A stretch of 64,000 nt of DNA, taken from positions 186,001-250,000 of the forward strand of contig JAVSML010025532.1 of the NCBI GenBank assembly GCA_038503035.1. The letters are read 5' to 3'. This stretch comes from Crocodylus rhombifer. Taxonomy: Eukaryota; Chordata; Crocodylia; Crocodylidae. Made by a program: the position numbers and the translations under genes. The notes below the pieces were generated by a model. It did not search any database. It was not told the origin of the DNA and saw only the letters and a program-made list of their open reading frames with translations. Of this stretch, positions 1-12,400 are shown in pieces. The first letter of the stretch is position 1; each line of letters starts with the position of its first letter.

Positions 1-3000
1 GCTCCAGAGCTAGCAGAACTTGCTTTTAGAACTGACCAGGAATTATGAGAGTTATATTCTCCTTTTTCTTGTGTGCCATTTCTCACCCTTACCTAGTATT
101 GTAGCACTAAAGATCAACTCAGGTATTCAGGGTAATGTGATAGTGCCCAAATTTTAGTTCTGGGCATTGGATAAGAGTGTTTTTACAAACAATTAACAAA
201 TTTATTGTTGGTGTGTAAGCCTGTTGAAATTGGTGAATATGCAGAGATGAATTTGCGAGTTGCTATGACTGCCTACTCGAAAGCATTTTTTCTCAGCGAA
301 ATCTTCTTGAGGTCAAGCCCCCATTGCAGCTCCCCGCTTCCCACCTCCGGTTTAGACCAGTGAATTGGCTTTTTTTTTGGTGGCTTTTTTTATGTGCAGA
401 TTGTGAGTTTACTTAGGGCCTTTCATACTATCTGTTCAGTTATTAAAAATGGGTGACGCATACTTACATTTAATTCCCTGATCTCAGATAGTGTCATTGC
501 TCAGAAATATGAGCTCCACAAGGATTCTGGATAGTATGCTAATGAACACTAATCCGTCTGATACAAGGTTTTGCTTACCAGCAGATACTTGGCTTGTAGT
601 AGAGTTTAACTTGGGGCAGCACGTTTGTTTGGATAAAAATGCTTTTTTGCATCAGAATATTTATGTCTGCATTTATATAATACATTTCAAGGTTGGTGTG
701 ACCCTCTGCATTTATGATTAAGCTCGAATGGGCTTGCAATTCAATGAACAGTAAGAGTGCCATTCACAAATTCTGTGTACATGTTTTTAGGATTGTGACA
801 TTTTTGCAGGTTGAAGGAAAATTCATAGTTCCTGATGGTAGAGATTATTGTTCTGGTATTCAGCTGTACTATTGCATAAAGCTGTTTGCACAAAAGTGAT
901 AACTGCTGCTGATAGTCAAGGGACATGGCAATTGTTTTGCTTGGATCTTTATTTGGTACCTCTTTACACAACGAATCTGGGACCAAGCTTTTGGCACTTC
1001 TCAAAACAGACTGTCACAACAACATTTTCAGTGTTTAGCAATTATTATAGTTAAACAAAATAGCCTGTTTGCTAGCAAGCATGTTTCACTTGGTGTAAGT
1101 CACTATTTGAATGACTGTTCAGTGGTGGAAGGTGGCTATATACTTTCAGCATTCACCACTGAATCCATGAGAAACTAGTATTTCGAAAATACTAGTCTTG
1201 ATACTTCTACGTAAGACTTGTACTCTCTTCAGAGTGCTTTCTGTGTGTATTACATGGTTAGAAATTAGACAGGTAAACATTCTGTGTGCTAATTTTGATG
1301 AAATAAGTGTTAATGGTATAAACAGGAACCTGTCTGTGTATACTCATAAACTATACATTAAACAAGTTCTGGGTTTTAGTATAGATATCTTGGCCTGCTT
1401 ATTTCCCTGACAGCAACCACTAGTTGAAAAAAAGTTGTGGGGAGGGCTAGGGAAAGAAGGAAAAACATTGAAAGTATTTGGAGTGTAAAGTATCATGGAA
1501 GGCTTTCATCATAATGATACCCTTCTTTCCTTTCTGTATAGTTATATACAGTTCTTGCAAGGAAAAGTGCTTTGAGGGCCTATGAGATGGTACTAGTTTC
1601 TTTCTTATGACAAAAGAAAAAGCTTGTTGAGATGGCTGCAAGCTCCTTGCTGTTCCTGATGATCCTATTTCACAAAAAAAGAAATACACAAACAGGGACA
1701 GAAAAAAACAGGAAAAATAGAAAACACTCTTCCTGTCTGTAATACTGACTGACTTATAGCCTGCATGTCAGGCGCAGCATGTCATCTTACCAGCCACCCT
1801 GAGATCTGACAAACTTGTACCAGCATCAGGCTACCTGTGCTTTTGATTTGAGTCACTTTTCTTATCACAGGGTCACAGCAGCATTGTAGAAGAGGCTTTT
1901 GCCAGCTATTAGAAAGAAGGCAAAAGGAGAAAAATAAGAAAGAGAAGAAATAAGGAGGGAAAGGAAAATAAGACACAAGGGAGAGAGGTAGGAACAGGCA
2001 TAAAAGTCTCACCTTTCAACTGGTGATTAGGATTTAGCTCACGCTGGTGGAGGTAGTGATGTCCTTGGTTCTTGCACATTTTAGCCAGGATGTATTTGAG
2101 GATCACGGCAATGAAGACTCAGTTATATCATATCAACTGAACTTATGGCTGGAGTAGACCTACTAGACCACAATTGTTATACGCTTCTTTGTGACTTTTA
2201 TGATATGTATATATTATATCAATACATAATTGATTTTTGTATGTTTCTTTTTAAGTGAATATACGTATGTAATAGCTTATATATTGTCAACACACACCAC
2301 AAGGTCCAAAAAAACAGAATGATTAGACCATTAAACATCTAACTTTCCAAGTTAAGTGATTGCTAAATGGTAAAACTGACCTTTTGCAAGGTCAGAATGA
2401 ATTTTAGGTCTTTCAGTGTCAAAACAGATTAGTGAGGCTGCAAATCGCTCTCATTAGATATAGCATTTATTATCTTCAGACAAATGGTGCCAAGAGAAGA
2501 AAGAACTTCCTGTCTTTTTGAAAACTTATCAGAAGCCGCTTCTGAACCTAACACTTGGTTCTTCACTGATATTTATTGGAAATAAAGTTCCCTTGTGGTG
2601 GTGGGGAAATGTGATGATAATCTTTTTGATCCATAACGTGAAATGATCAGTTGTTCCCTAATTGTTTTTTTCCTCTGTGATGCTATATTTCTGCTTTCCA
2701 GTGTCAACCCTTAGAGTGTATGCAGGATTTGAGATAGTGATACTCGAAGCCTTTCTAAAATACAAGACATACAACAGTTCTATTTGAGAAAAACGGGCTC
2801 CAGGCTTTTGGGCGCTGTCAAATGAACTGAGGTGGTTTTCACCTGTCTCTTGTTTCAGTTTGTCTGCAGCCATAACAATCTATATGCAACAGCAGTAATG
2901 TTTTGTTCAGAATCAAAAAAGTTACACATGTACCCTTTTTGATGAAGGTGCATTCCCTTCAGAAATTGCAGGGCTAGTTATTCCTCCCCCAGCCAAGAGA

Positions 3001-3169
3001 AGTGTCTCATTTTCTGCTAGCAAGTGAATGTGTTAAGGTCTGCAAGTGATCTCCCTAACCCAAGACCATTTAAATGAAATAGAACTGTGTCTGTCTGTGT
3101 AGTTTAATGTAAGAAGTCCACAGCACTTTTAAATAAATATGAAGAATGAATGGATTTTTGTTTTTCCAG
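1..3169 (+). other. EMSY intron (5' part outside window)
   Basis: AT-rich sequence without a recognisable exon. The small open frames here have no family resemblance and no splice logic. It ends in the acceptor TTTTTCCAG at 3161-3169, directly before the first EMSY exon in this window. I see no clear transposon in it. Confidence 0.8.
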
Positions 3170-3470
3170 GTGATCATTGTAACCACTTCTCCAAGTTCAA
3201 CGTTTGTGCCCAACATTCTCTCCAAGTCCCACAACTACGCAGCAGTCACCAAACTTGTCCCAACGTCTGTCATTGCCTCAACTACTCAGAAGCAGCCAGT
3301 GGTTATAACTGCTTCTCAGTCCTCTTTGGTCAGCAGCAGCAGCAGTAGTAGCAGCACTAGTACCACCACCACCACCACTTGTTCCACTCCCTCCTCCACT
3401 GCAAATACTATTGCTGTGACTGCTGTAGTATCATCAACGCCGTCAGTGGTCATGTCAACAGTAGCACAAG
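3170..3470 (+). CDS. EMSY: EMSY internal exon, Ser/Thr-rich with coding microsatellite
   Basis: Acceptor CAG at 3167-3169 and donor GTACAG at 3471. It starts at phase 0 and ends with one base of a Gly codon. It encodes about 100 residues beginning VIIVTTSPSSTFVPNIL. An AGC/AGT run followed by an ACC run (about 3331-3380) encodes eight serines, then a Thr-Ser-Thr tract. This Ser/Thr-rich part of EMSY is known to carry O-GlcNAc. An upstream in-frame ATG at 3146 lies in the intron and is not the start. Confidence 0.95.
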
Positions 3471-6400
3471 GTACAGCAGTACTGTTATTTGTATAAAAGC
3501 TTTCTGACTGGTAGAGTGTATTTTGTAGGCATCACCCTTTCTATGTACTTTGTAAATACCTTGGAACTCAAAACATAGTTTAAAAGCATCTGGTTCTTAA
3601 TGCTACTAAATCAGTGTAGTCTGTAAAAACCCTCAATTAACCTGGCTTCCCTCCCCCCCACCCTTAAATTGTTCTTTGCAAGTCTTTTTCAAGAGACTCT
3701 TGCCAAAAAGTGTTATATAAATATGTATATATAAATATGTGTTCCAAGCAGAGTTTGCCTGAAGTATTTAAAAAAAAAAAATCCAACTCCTTAAAATGTT
3801 ATACACACTTTCACCTCCCATTCTGTGGCAATCATTTGGGATGGCTCCTTGTTAAAACATGATCCACAAAAACTTACAAAATGAACTCCAGAAAAGATCA
3901 GTCTTAGTGGCTGATGTATGTAATCCTTAGAGTATCTTGATTATGAACTAATCTTAAGTTTTCATAGTACATAGTACTATGAGTTGGCAGGGACCTAAAC
4001 AGATCATCAGGTCCAACCCCCTGCCCCAGGCAGGAATGGGTGCCGGAATCATGTCACCCCAGCCAAATAGCTGTCCAGATATCTGTTTTGTTAGGTAGAG
4101 AAGTATTTGTAAGTTTTATCCCCATTTTAGAGATCAGAGATGCTGTGGTAGTAGTAAAGTCCTAAAGCACCTAAAGTCTAAAAGATGCATTTCACAGCCT
4201 AGATTAACATTTATGAGTTGTTGAGTCTTAATTCCAACTCAGCACGCTACGTTACAGTAGTGTCATAAAATGATTCTTCTAGGCTGATGTTATTCATAAT
4301 CTTCCCCTTCCCATTCTCTTCTTGACACAAAAGAATGTTTTGCAGATGAACTGGGTGGCCTTTAGGATTTGAGTACCAGAATGGGGTGAAGTGTAATAGT
4401 ACACATGGAAAGGAGCCACTAACAAAAATGTGATACAAGGTAGGGGCTCTCCATTTGGGAATGATAGGAGGAGACACCTGGATGTGATCCTTGCTCAAGT
4501 AGGGGGTTGGACTGGAGGCTCCACTGAGGTCCCGTCCAGCCCTACAGTTCTGTGATTCTATCGAGTGTGAGTGTGAAGTTGGCAAATGTAACTGTAAAGT
4601 GCAACTATAGATGTTGCCTATGTTCAAGACAGAAAATTGACTTGGAACAGATAAAGGGGTTGACCAGGAGAATGGAGAACCATTTTACAAGACAAAACTG
4701 AAAGAGCATGGCTGCTTTAGACCAACAAAATGATGGCTGAAAAAGGGGATCTGATTATATTACTCTCTTTGAATACATTCCAGGGTACAAACCAGGAAGA
4801 AAAAAAGGTTCTTTACCATAAAGGACTCTGGCACAAGAGTAAATGGTTATAAATTGGCTTTGACTAAACTGAGCCTCAAAGTTAAGAGTCTTTCAACACT
4901 CGGAGGTGTAAGCTTTTGAATAGCCTTGGAGTTGGAATAGCCTTCCAAAAGGAAAAACAGCTGGAAGCAAACACCCTAATTAGTTTTAAGGTGAAGCTTG
5001 GTCCATTTACCTAAGGGGATTGCCTATTGCAACAAAGGACAGGACTAGATGATACAAGAGTTCCCATCTAGGTCTGTGTTACTATATTCTCCTAAGAGTT
5101 CATGGACCCTTTTAAAACTGTGTATTATTTCTTATACTGTTTCCCAGCCTATTTCTTCTGGTAGATCTGTGTCTCTTTCCTTTTGGTATGGGATGACCGA
5201 TATGGTGTCTCATAGTTGTCTGGGTTTTAATCTTTGTCAGAGGGATTCAGTAGAGAGCAATGTGTGAGACATTCTTCTTTAAATAATGTGAGGGACTCTT
5301 GCTATTGTTTGTTTTCCTGCTTCAGGTTGTTAAATTTGAATTCTGTGGCTGCAGAGCACACTTAAAACTCCTTGGATGACCTCCCAAAGGCCTGTTACCT
5401 AGCTGATGGGCTCCTCAGAATAACAGATTGAACCAGATTCTGTTAAAAGGCGGACAGTATTACACAGTAGCTTAAGATGGGAAGCGGTGGTTCTTATTGT
5501 AGGTTTTATGCCAATTGCTTCTATTACTGAACAGGATTTTAAAAATTTAACTACAAGACTTTGGTTTGATTACCTTGTTCCAAAGTGTTCCTAATTCCAA
5601 GAGTTACGTATTTCATAAGTACTACAAAATCTGGTCATATTTTCTGGTATACAGCATACCCCTAAGACACCATGGTTTTTGAAAAGCAGAATGAAGAAAA
5701 AAAGATATAACCAGAGTTATGACTGCATAGCGCCTAGTCTTTAGCTGACTCGCTTTCCTTTTTCTGCTTAAATAAAACTGAAACCCTTGCTGTTTGTTTA
5801 AGGTTGGTCTCCATGGGTGACTATGCTTTTAAAAAGAGCAAAGAAGTCTCCAAAATTGTGCAGTAGGAGAGGAGAGATCAGGAGCAGCTAGCAGACAGCA
5901 AAATTGCCCTAGGAAAGATTAGTTTGATTAGTGGAACATCAAAACTATTAAAAAGGAGAGACTATCATTAACAACTGTGGACTGAAGAACAGTGATCCAG
6001 TACATCAGTTGACTGTCAGATGCCTGAAATAGTAATGCAACAGCTGCTGCATTATGAAGCAGGAATCAAAGTACAGTACTTGTATGCCTCTCAGAAAATC
6101 TGCCTCCCCACTTCATATATGCACCCCAATTTTGGGTGGAAAGGTGTTTGTTATATGCAAGATAATACAGCTTTTTTTTTCACCTCGGAATATCACATAT
6201 GTTGACAAGCATTCTTATTCAGTGGTGATAGTCTTAATGTTTACTTTTACACTTATATTGCCTTTCAACCTTCTGCTGTCTTGATTCCAGTATAAATTAT
6301 CTTTGTTTCTCTATTGCTTACAAAACTGTCACACTTGGACAGATCTTTTGTACTTATACTACAAAAAGTGCAAAGTGTAGATCATAAGCTTTTTGCCATG

Positions 6401-9400
6401 ATCTTTATATTGGCTGTTTTCTTGTGTTTCCTGTCATCGGTAGTCTGTGGCTCTGGGCACACAGTATGTTTACACAGAATGAAAAAGGTACTTCCACGAC
6501 ACAATCCTCCACCAGTGTAACTCCTGTCTGGTATAGAATTAGCCTGAAAAAATAAGGGTAAAAGGACTGGTGTGTGTGTCATTTATCCACAGCTTATCCC
6601 AGGACATCCATTTACCCAGGGAAAAAAGCTCTTATTTGCTCCTCTGCCACCTAGTGACCAGGCACAGTTGTCACCTGTTACATATGGCAACCCCGTGATA
6701 ACTGGTCATCTATCCACCCCAGATCTTGGTGTATCTTATTTGTCTACAAAACTTGTATAAATAAACCAGTGCAAGCTTGTTGTGCATACAGGCTCTGTGT
6801 AAGATTTCCTTTACCTTCGAATAGAGTGCTTTGGAATTAAGGTCTGTCGCTGCATCTTGCCAATTCATACGTGGATTGGGTTTGTTTTGGACAATAGCAA
6901 AGACAATAGAAAAGTATTTATTTTAAAAACACAGAAATGTGTCCTCTTGCTTTGCAGAGTTAAATCCTCATTTGTTTGCTCTTTCACAGGTGTGTCCACA
7001 TCGGCAATTAAAGTTGCATCTACCAGACTACCTTCTCCCAAAAGCTTGGTGGGGAACCCAACTCAGATTTTAGCACAGTTTCCCAAACAGCATCAACAGT
7101 CCCCAAAACAGCCTGTGCATCAAATACAACAACAGGCCCAGCAGCAGCAGCTGACACAATCTTCTCCCATACCCCAACAGCAACCACAGCAATCTCAGTT
7201 GCCACCTGGCATCAAGCCCACCATTCAGATCAAACAGGAATCAGGTAGTTGGAATTTCTCTTGGATGATTTTGCTAATTACAGAAGTCTTATGTCTGCTC
7301 TGAATAAAGGGCTTTAATTCTGTCCTCACATGTGCATAGGCAGCTCTACTGACTTCAGAAAGAGCTGTCTAAATGCAAGATTTGGCCTGGAAACTCGAAA
7401 AGACTGTTATAGAGGATGTCTAGGTAACGGTTTTCATTGGACTTAATAGAAGGTCTTCTGTTTTTTATCTTTGCCTTTGGTAGAAAAAGTTGTCGTGCCT
7501 CTCGATGTCGCAGAGGTATGCACTTCTTGGTAAACAAGCGCGGTTGACTACTTGAAAGATGCTAGTTCCTTGAACATCAAATAGCTTTTCAGTAATACCG
7601 CTCACACAAAAATTAACCCTTCCTCCTATCTCTTATAGCTTGCTTTGGGTCCAACCCCTCCCTCCCCATGTAATTTGGTCTTTTGTCATATTGAATGCTG
7701 TTAGAACTGAGGCTAGATTCTCTTTTAGAACCTATTCATTCAGTTGACTTTGGGCTGGTCACTTTCTCTGCCTCAGTTGTTCCCATCTATAATATAGGCA
7801 TAATACCCAATCTTATTGGGGTGCTGTAAGAATTCATGTTTATAAAGTTCTCCAATTCTGATTAAAAAGTGCTGTAGAAGTGCAAACTATTCTGTCCATG
7901 TGTTACAATAATGCATGTAAAATCAGTAGTAAGGGCTCTGGTACTTAGGTCAGGGTAACTCAGATGAGTTTAGAGGGGAAAAAAAGATAGTTCTAGTCCT
8001 GTAATCCTTGTCTTTATTTAATCATTGCTTAAATAAAAACTTCCTGTCCCAAATAAAATGCCCTCTGCCAGTCATTGAATACCATACAGTTAACAACTAT
8101 TGTTCTTGCATGTCTGTTGCACACAAAAAAGTAATATTAAAGTCCTCAAAATTTTAAGCTAGCAGCACTGTCTTTTGGTCTTGTACTGTGCTTGTTGATT
8201 TTCCACAGTAGATTGAACAATTTGCAGATTTTCCATGGTTTAAAAAAAAAACAAAACTACCTGTAGCACACCATATACTATTTACTTTGGAAGGCTTAGG
8301 TGAGAGAGTTTACACTGAGATTCTGCTTTTGTATCTGGCTTTTCACCTAGATTTATGTGAGGAAGTCTGTGCAACTTTGCCAGCATAATATATATTGACT
8401 CAGCATGGAATAGAACTACACAGCCAGTATATCCTACACAAGTCTGGATATAGTTTTGTGCTAATTGGATCATGACTTCTCACATCCTTTGCAACTGAAA
8501 AGTGAATCTTAAGGACAGTTCATGGGTTGGTTGTAGGAAGGAGAAAGTAAAATCCCACAACATTGGAGGGGAATGGAGATGCTTGCTCCCTACCTCTATT
8601 TTGATGCCTCTCTCCAGTCCCTGCGCTAGCTCAGTTCCTCTCTAGCATAAGGCTGTAAGTGGGGCAGAAAGAGCATCTCATGCCCAGTTCCCCTATTCAG
8701 TGCCATATTTATTCCTTACTGCTACCAGCAATCCAATTTTTTGCTCTGTGTAACTTGATAAAATGAAATTTGTCAATTGTAATTCAATTTAAAATGAAGT
8801 AACTTAATTGAAACAAAATATGGATTACATCTTTAGATATTTCATTGCTTCTGGACTAGTTTGTTACTGATTGAAATGGTGGGTCATGGAGACATTACTT
8901 AATTTTTTAGTCATGGGCCAAAACGGTTAAAACCTACTGCAGTGGATCACATGACTTACTGGCATCCCATGTTTTAGTTAAGAGTAGCTAGGAAGTGGCA
9001 AAAGGCACGTGAAAGACGGTGCTGATTTTTCTTGATTATTGGCAAAAAGTCCAAATATTTTTTTTTATGATGAGGAATACATGGGCTCAGAAGCAAAGAC
9101 CTCAGAAGACCCATTAGGGCTCTGTCTGGGGAAGCATTTCAGAAAGTAACTTTTTGTGCCTGTATGTTAACAGTGACCTTTCTCCTTTCCTAGGTGTTAA
9201 AATAATCACTCAACAGGTGCAGCCCAGTAAAATCCTACCCAAACCAGTTACAGCGACTTTGCCCAGCAGTAGCAATTCACCTATTATGGTGGTTAGCAGT
9301 AATGGGACTATCATGACAACTAAACTGGTTACTACTCCCACTGGTAAGTTACTACTTCTAGAAGGGATGGGAGGGTAAACCCAGAAATACAGGTGATGAA

Positions 9401-12400
9401 CTCCATATAACAGGGTTAAATAACATCTTGTTCATTGCTTATGAAAAAGTACAATAGTAGATTAATAAGCCTGTTGGGTAGTCATGCTAGGTTAGGGCTC
9501 TTCCCTTGCCATACTCTAAAATTGCTATACTATGACCTCAAGTTCACATGAAGTGGTCTCTTAATCCTCTTTTGGTCTCTCTGACTTGACACTCACTAGC
9601 ATAATCATAGCTTCTGAAACCCACCATGATACTTTGCACTTCTGTAGCACTTTGTGTTAGAAAATATCAAACTAATAAGTTAAGCCTTCAGCATTCCTTG
9701 AAGGTAGGTAAACATCGTCATTCCTGTTTTACAGATGGAGGAATCGAGAGATGACTTGCCCAGTTCTCACAGTAGGTGTATAGAGGAGAGAGGAAGTTAG
9801 AAATTAGATCTCCCTACTTTTTCTGTGTTGTTTGCTGATAGATGTGCGTGCCTTCCGTATTGTATCATCAGTGATCCAGACTAATGCGTTACAGGGTATC
9901 GTTTGCAAACTTGGAAGTATGAGGACAATTTGGGGGAGGTTACTTTTTTTTGTAAAACTTGGTTAATCTTTTTTTGTGCTAAGTGTTCAATATAGGCTGG
10001 AAGTGATGGTTTAAATTTGTGCCTTCTGTGCCTTGTTTAATTTTTAGTTTAGTTTTTCAGGTTACTTGTAAACATTGCAGACGCATCAAATAGTCTCCTA
10101 ATCCGTTATAAACAAATACAAATGACTTGTTCTTGCCTGTTTTTAATTTGTATTAATTGGTAAACATCATAGAAGTAGTTTACTTTCTCTTTGATCTGGT
10201 TTTGAATGTTTGGCTTCCAAGGTATCTGGCTAGTAGTTTTTTCATTAAAATCTTCAGCAAATGACTAGTCTGCAGTTCAGCGCTTGCAGAAGTGCAAGCA
10301 AAGTAGAAATCTCCTTTCCTAAGCTATTTTCCACAAGCTAATACTGGTAATCAGGAATGTATTTCTAATTTTTGCTGTACAGTTGTGTCCAACATGTAAT
10401 TTTGGGGAAGTCTCAACTTCTGCAGGCCCAGTACTGCTCCAGTTGTGGTCAATGGGAGACAAATTCAGTGTCTCATTACTACCTGTTTGGTTTGAGATGA
10501 TTAGTTTTGTATGTGTAAGCACTTCAGAAATTTAACTTTACATCTTTAATTGTAATTCATAAGCAGTAATAGTATCTTTTTGTAAAGGGACTTTAAACTT
10601 TAATGAAAACTTTACTGTGTAGATGAAGGGAAAAGCAAATATATTACCCTTTTTCTTAAGGAAAGAAGGGAACAGTTTTGGCAGTGCCATCCAGTAAACT
10701 TTGGCTTCTGATAAGATAAAGGGAAATGCTGAGGCATATTTTAAAGACCATATGAGCAAAAGAGCCAGGAGTCTAATGGACATGGGCTTTGAAAAATTAT
10801 AGATACATCACGGGTAAACAAAAAACAGTTGACAGCATGTCTTATGAAAGCATATTTAAGTTTAATTTAAATTGCATAAATATTGATATGCAGCCTGAGA
10901 ACTAGCTGTGGGTTTGTAAACAGTATCATGGCCCATCTTGTCATGGAGATTAATGCTTCCTTTGAAGTAAAACTCTTTTCACGTTTTGCAGTACTGGTAG
11001 TGTTTCATGTTTTAACAGCAAGTTTGTTTCTTGTTTTCCTTTGAAATAGGGACTCAAGCAACATATACACGTCCAACAGTAAGTCCCTCTATAGGGGCTC
11101 GGATGGCTGGAACTCCAGGTGCCGCCACTTATGTGAAAACCACCAGCGGAAGCATCATAACAGTAGTACCAAAATCGCTGGCTACATTGGGAGGCAAGAT
11201 TATCAGCAGTAATATTGTTTCTGGTAGGCCTATGGGTATCTTGCTATAAACCTTTATTTGAGAAACGAAATTGAGATATGCTCTGATTGTTCAGAACTCA
11301 GTATTTGACTTTTCACTGAGTACACAGTCTAATAATTATTACGGCCGGTTGAAGAAGACATTTCATTGTATGTGTCAGAAATAGCTGAAGGGGAAGGATA
11401 AGGTAAGGAGGGAGTATGTAGGGGATGAAAGAAGCCAAAGGTTGTATTATAATAACAGAATTCTGTATTCCCATGCAACGAAAAATTGGTGTCCTTCTAT
11501 GGAAAAGAATTGGAACAGATCTATCCTAAGGATACCCTTGGTATCTGAATTGTTTTCTGTGAAATAGGAAACCTTTTTTTCAAGGTGTAAACTACCAGAT
11601 AATTTTTTCTTTCAAAGTATTACAGATTAAATTGTAAAGCAAGCAAATACATCTTCACACTCATTTGAAGGTAACTCTTTCTAAAAAGACAACTTCCTTT
11701 TGGCACAGGGATGCCCAGAATTTGCCAGAGGCTCCTAATATAATATGAGACAGATGAATGCATTTAACTACAATACCTGATAACTATGATCACTAACTTT
11801 GAATTTAAGACAACCTCTCTTCTCCCCTCCTTCTCCCTCCCAAGAATTAGATTCTATACATGAAAAATGTATACATTTGTTACAAGTTTCCACATATAGA
11901 ATATCATTTTGGGGGGGGTCATCTTAAGCCCATGTCCCCTGTTGCTGCAGAGGGAAAGCAGCAGAAGGTGGGAGGGGCAAGTGGCTGGGGGCCAGGTAAT
12001 AGGAGGATCAAATGGTGGGGGGGTCAGGCACCGAGGAGGGACACAGGATAGGGATCGCTGCCTTCCCACCTCCCCCCCTTCTTGTTGCCTGACCACTGAG
12101 AGTTTTCCTTTGATTTACACCAATCAAAGAATGTGCAGCTGCCCGACTTTGCTGATGCCATGCAGGGTATGTAAGATCAGTTATTGTACATCCTGCACAC
12201 CTGACCTTGAGCCCAACTTAGTTTAACGTTTGGTTGTTTTAAGCTTATTAGTACAGTAGGATTATCATTCTTATTGTGTCCTGAGGGGGTGTCTAGAGTT
12301 ATATGACATGTAACAAAAACTGAATGCTATCGCTTTGGACTCAGGCCTATCTTTCTTCCTATATTCTTTAAGGAACAACAACCAAAATCACTACAATTCC

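Larger units (their letters stand above)
3471..6989 (+). other. EMSY intron with CR1 and MIR relics
   Basis: A 3.5-kb intron from donor GTACAG to acceptor TTTCACAG. It contains two CR1 3' tails (3962-4082 minus, 4468-4562 plus), a probable MIR fragment near 4085-4150 and a possible old CR1 tail near 5030-5095. The rest is unclassified AT-rich sequence. No exon was seen. Confidence 0.8.

Noticed and set aside
3146..3496. Possible gene start at ATG 3146
   Set aside because: The ATG lies in the intron before a clear acceptor, and the following sequence is an internal EMSY exon.
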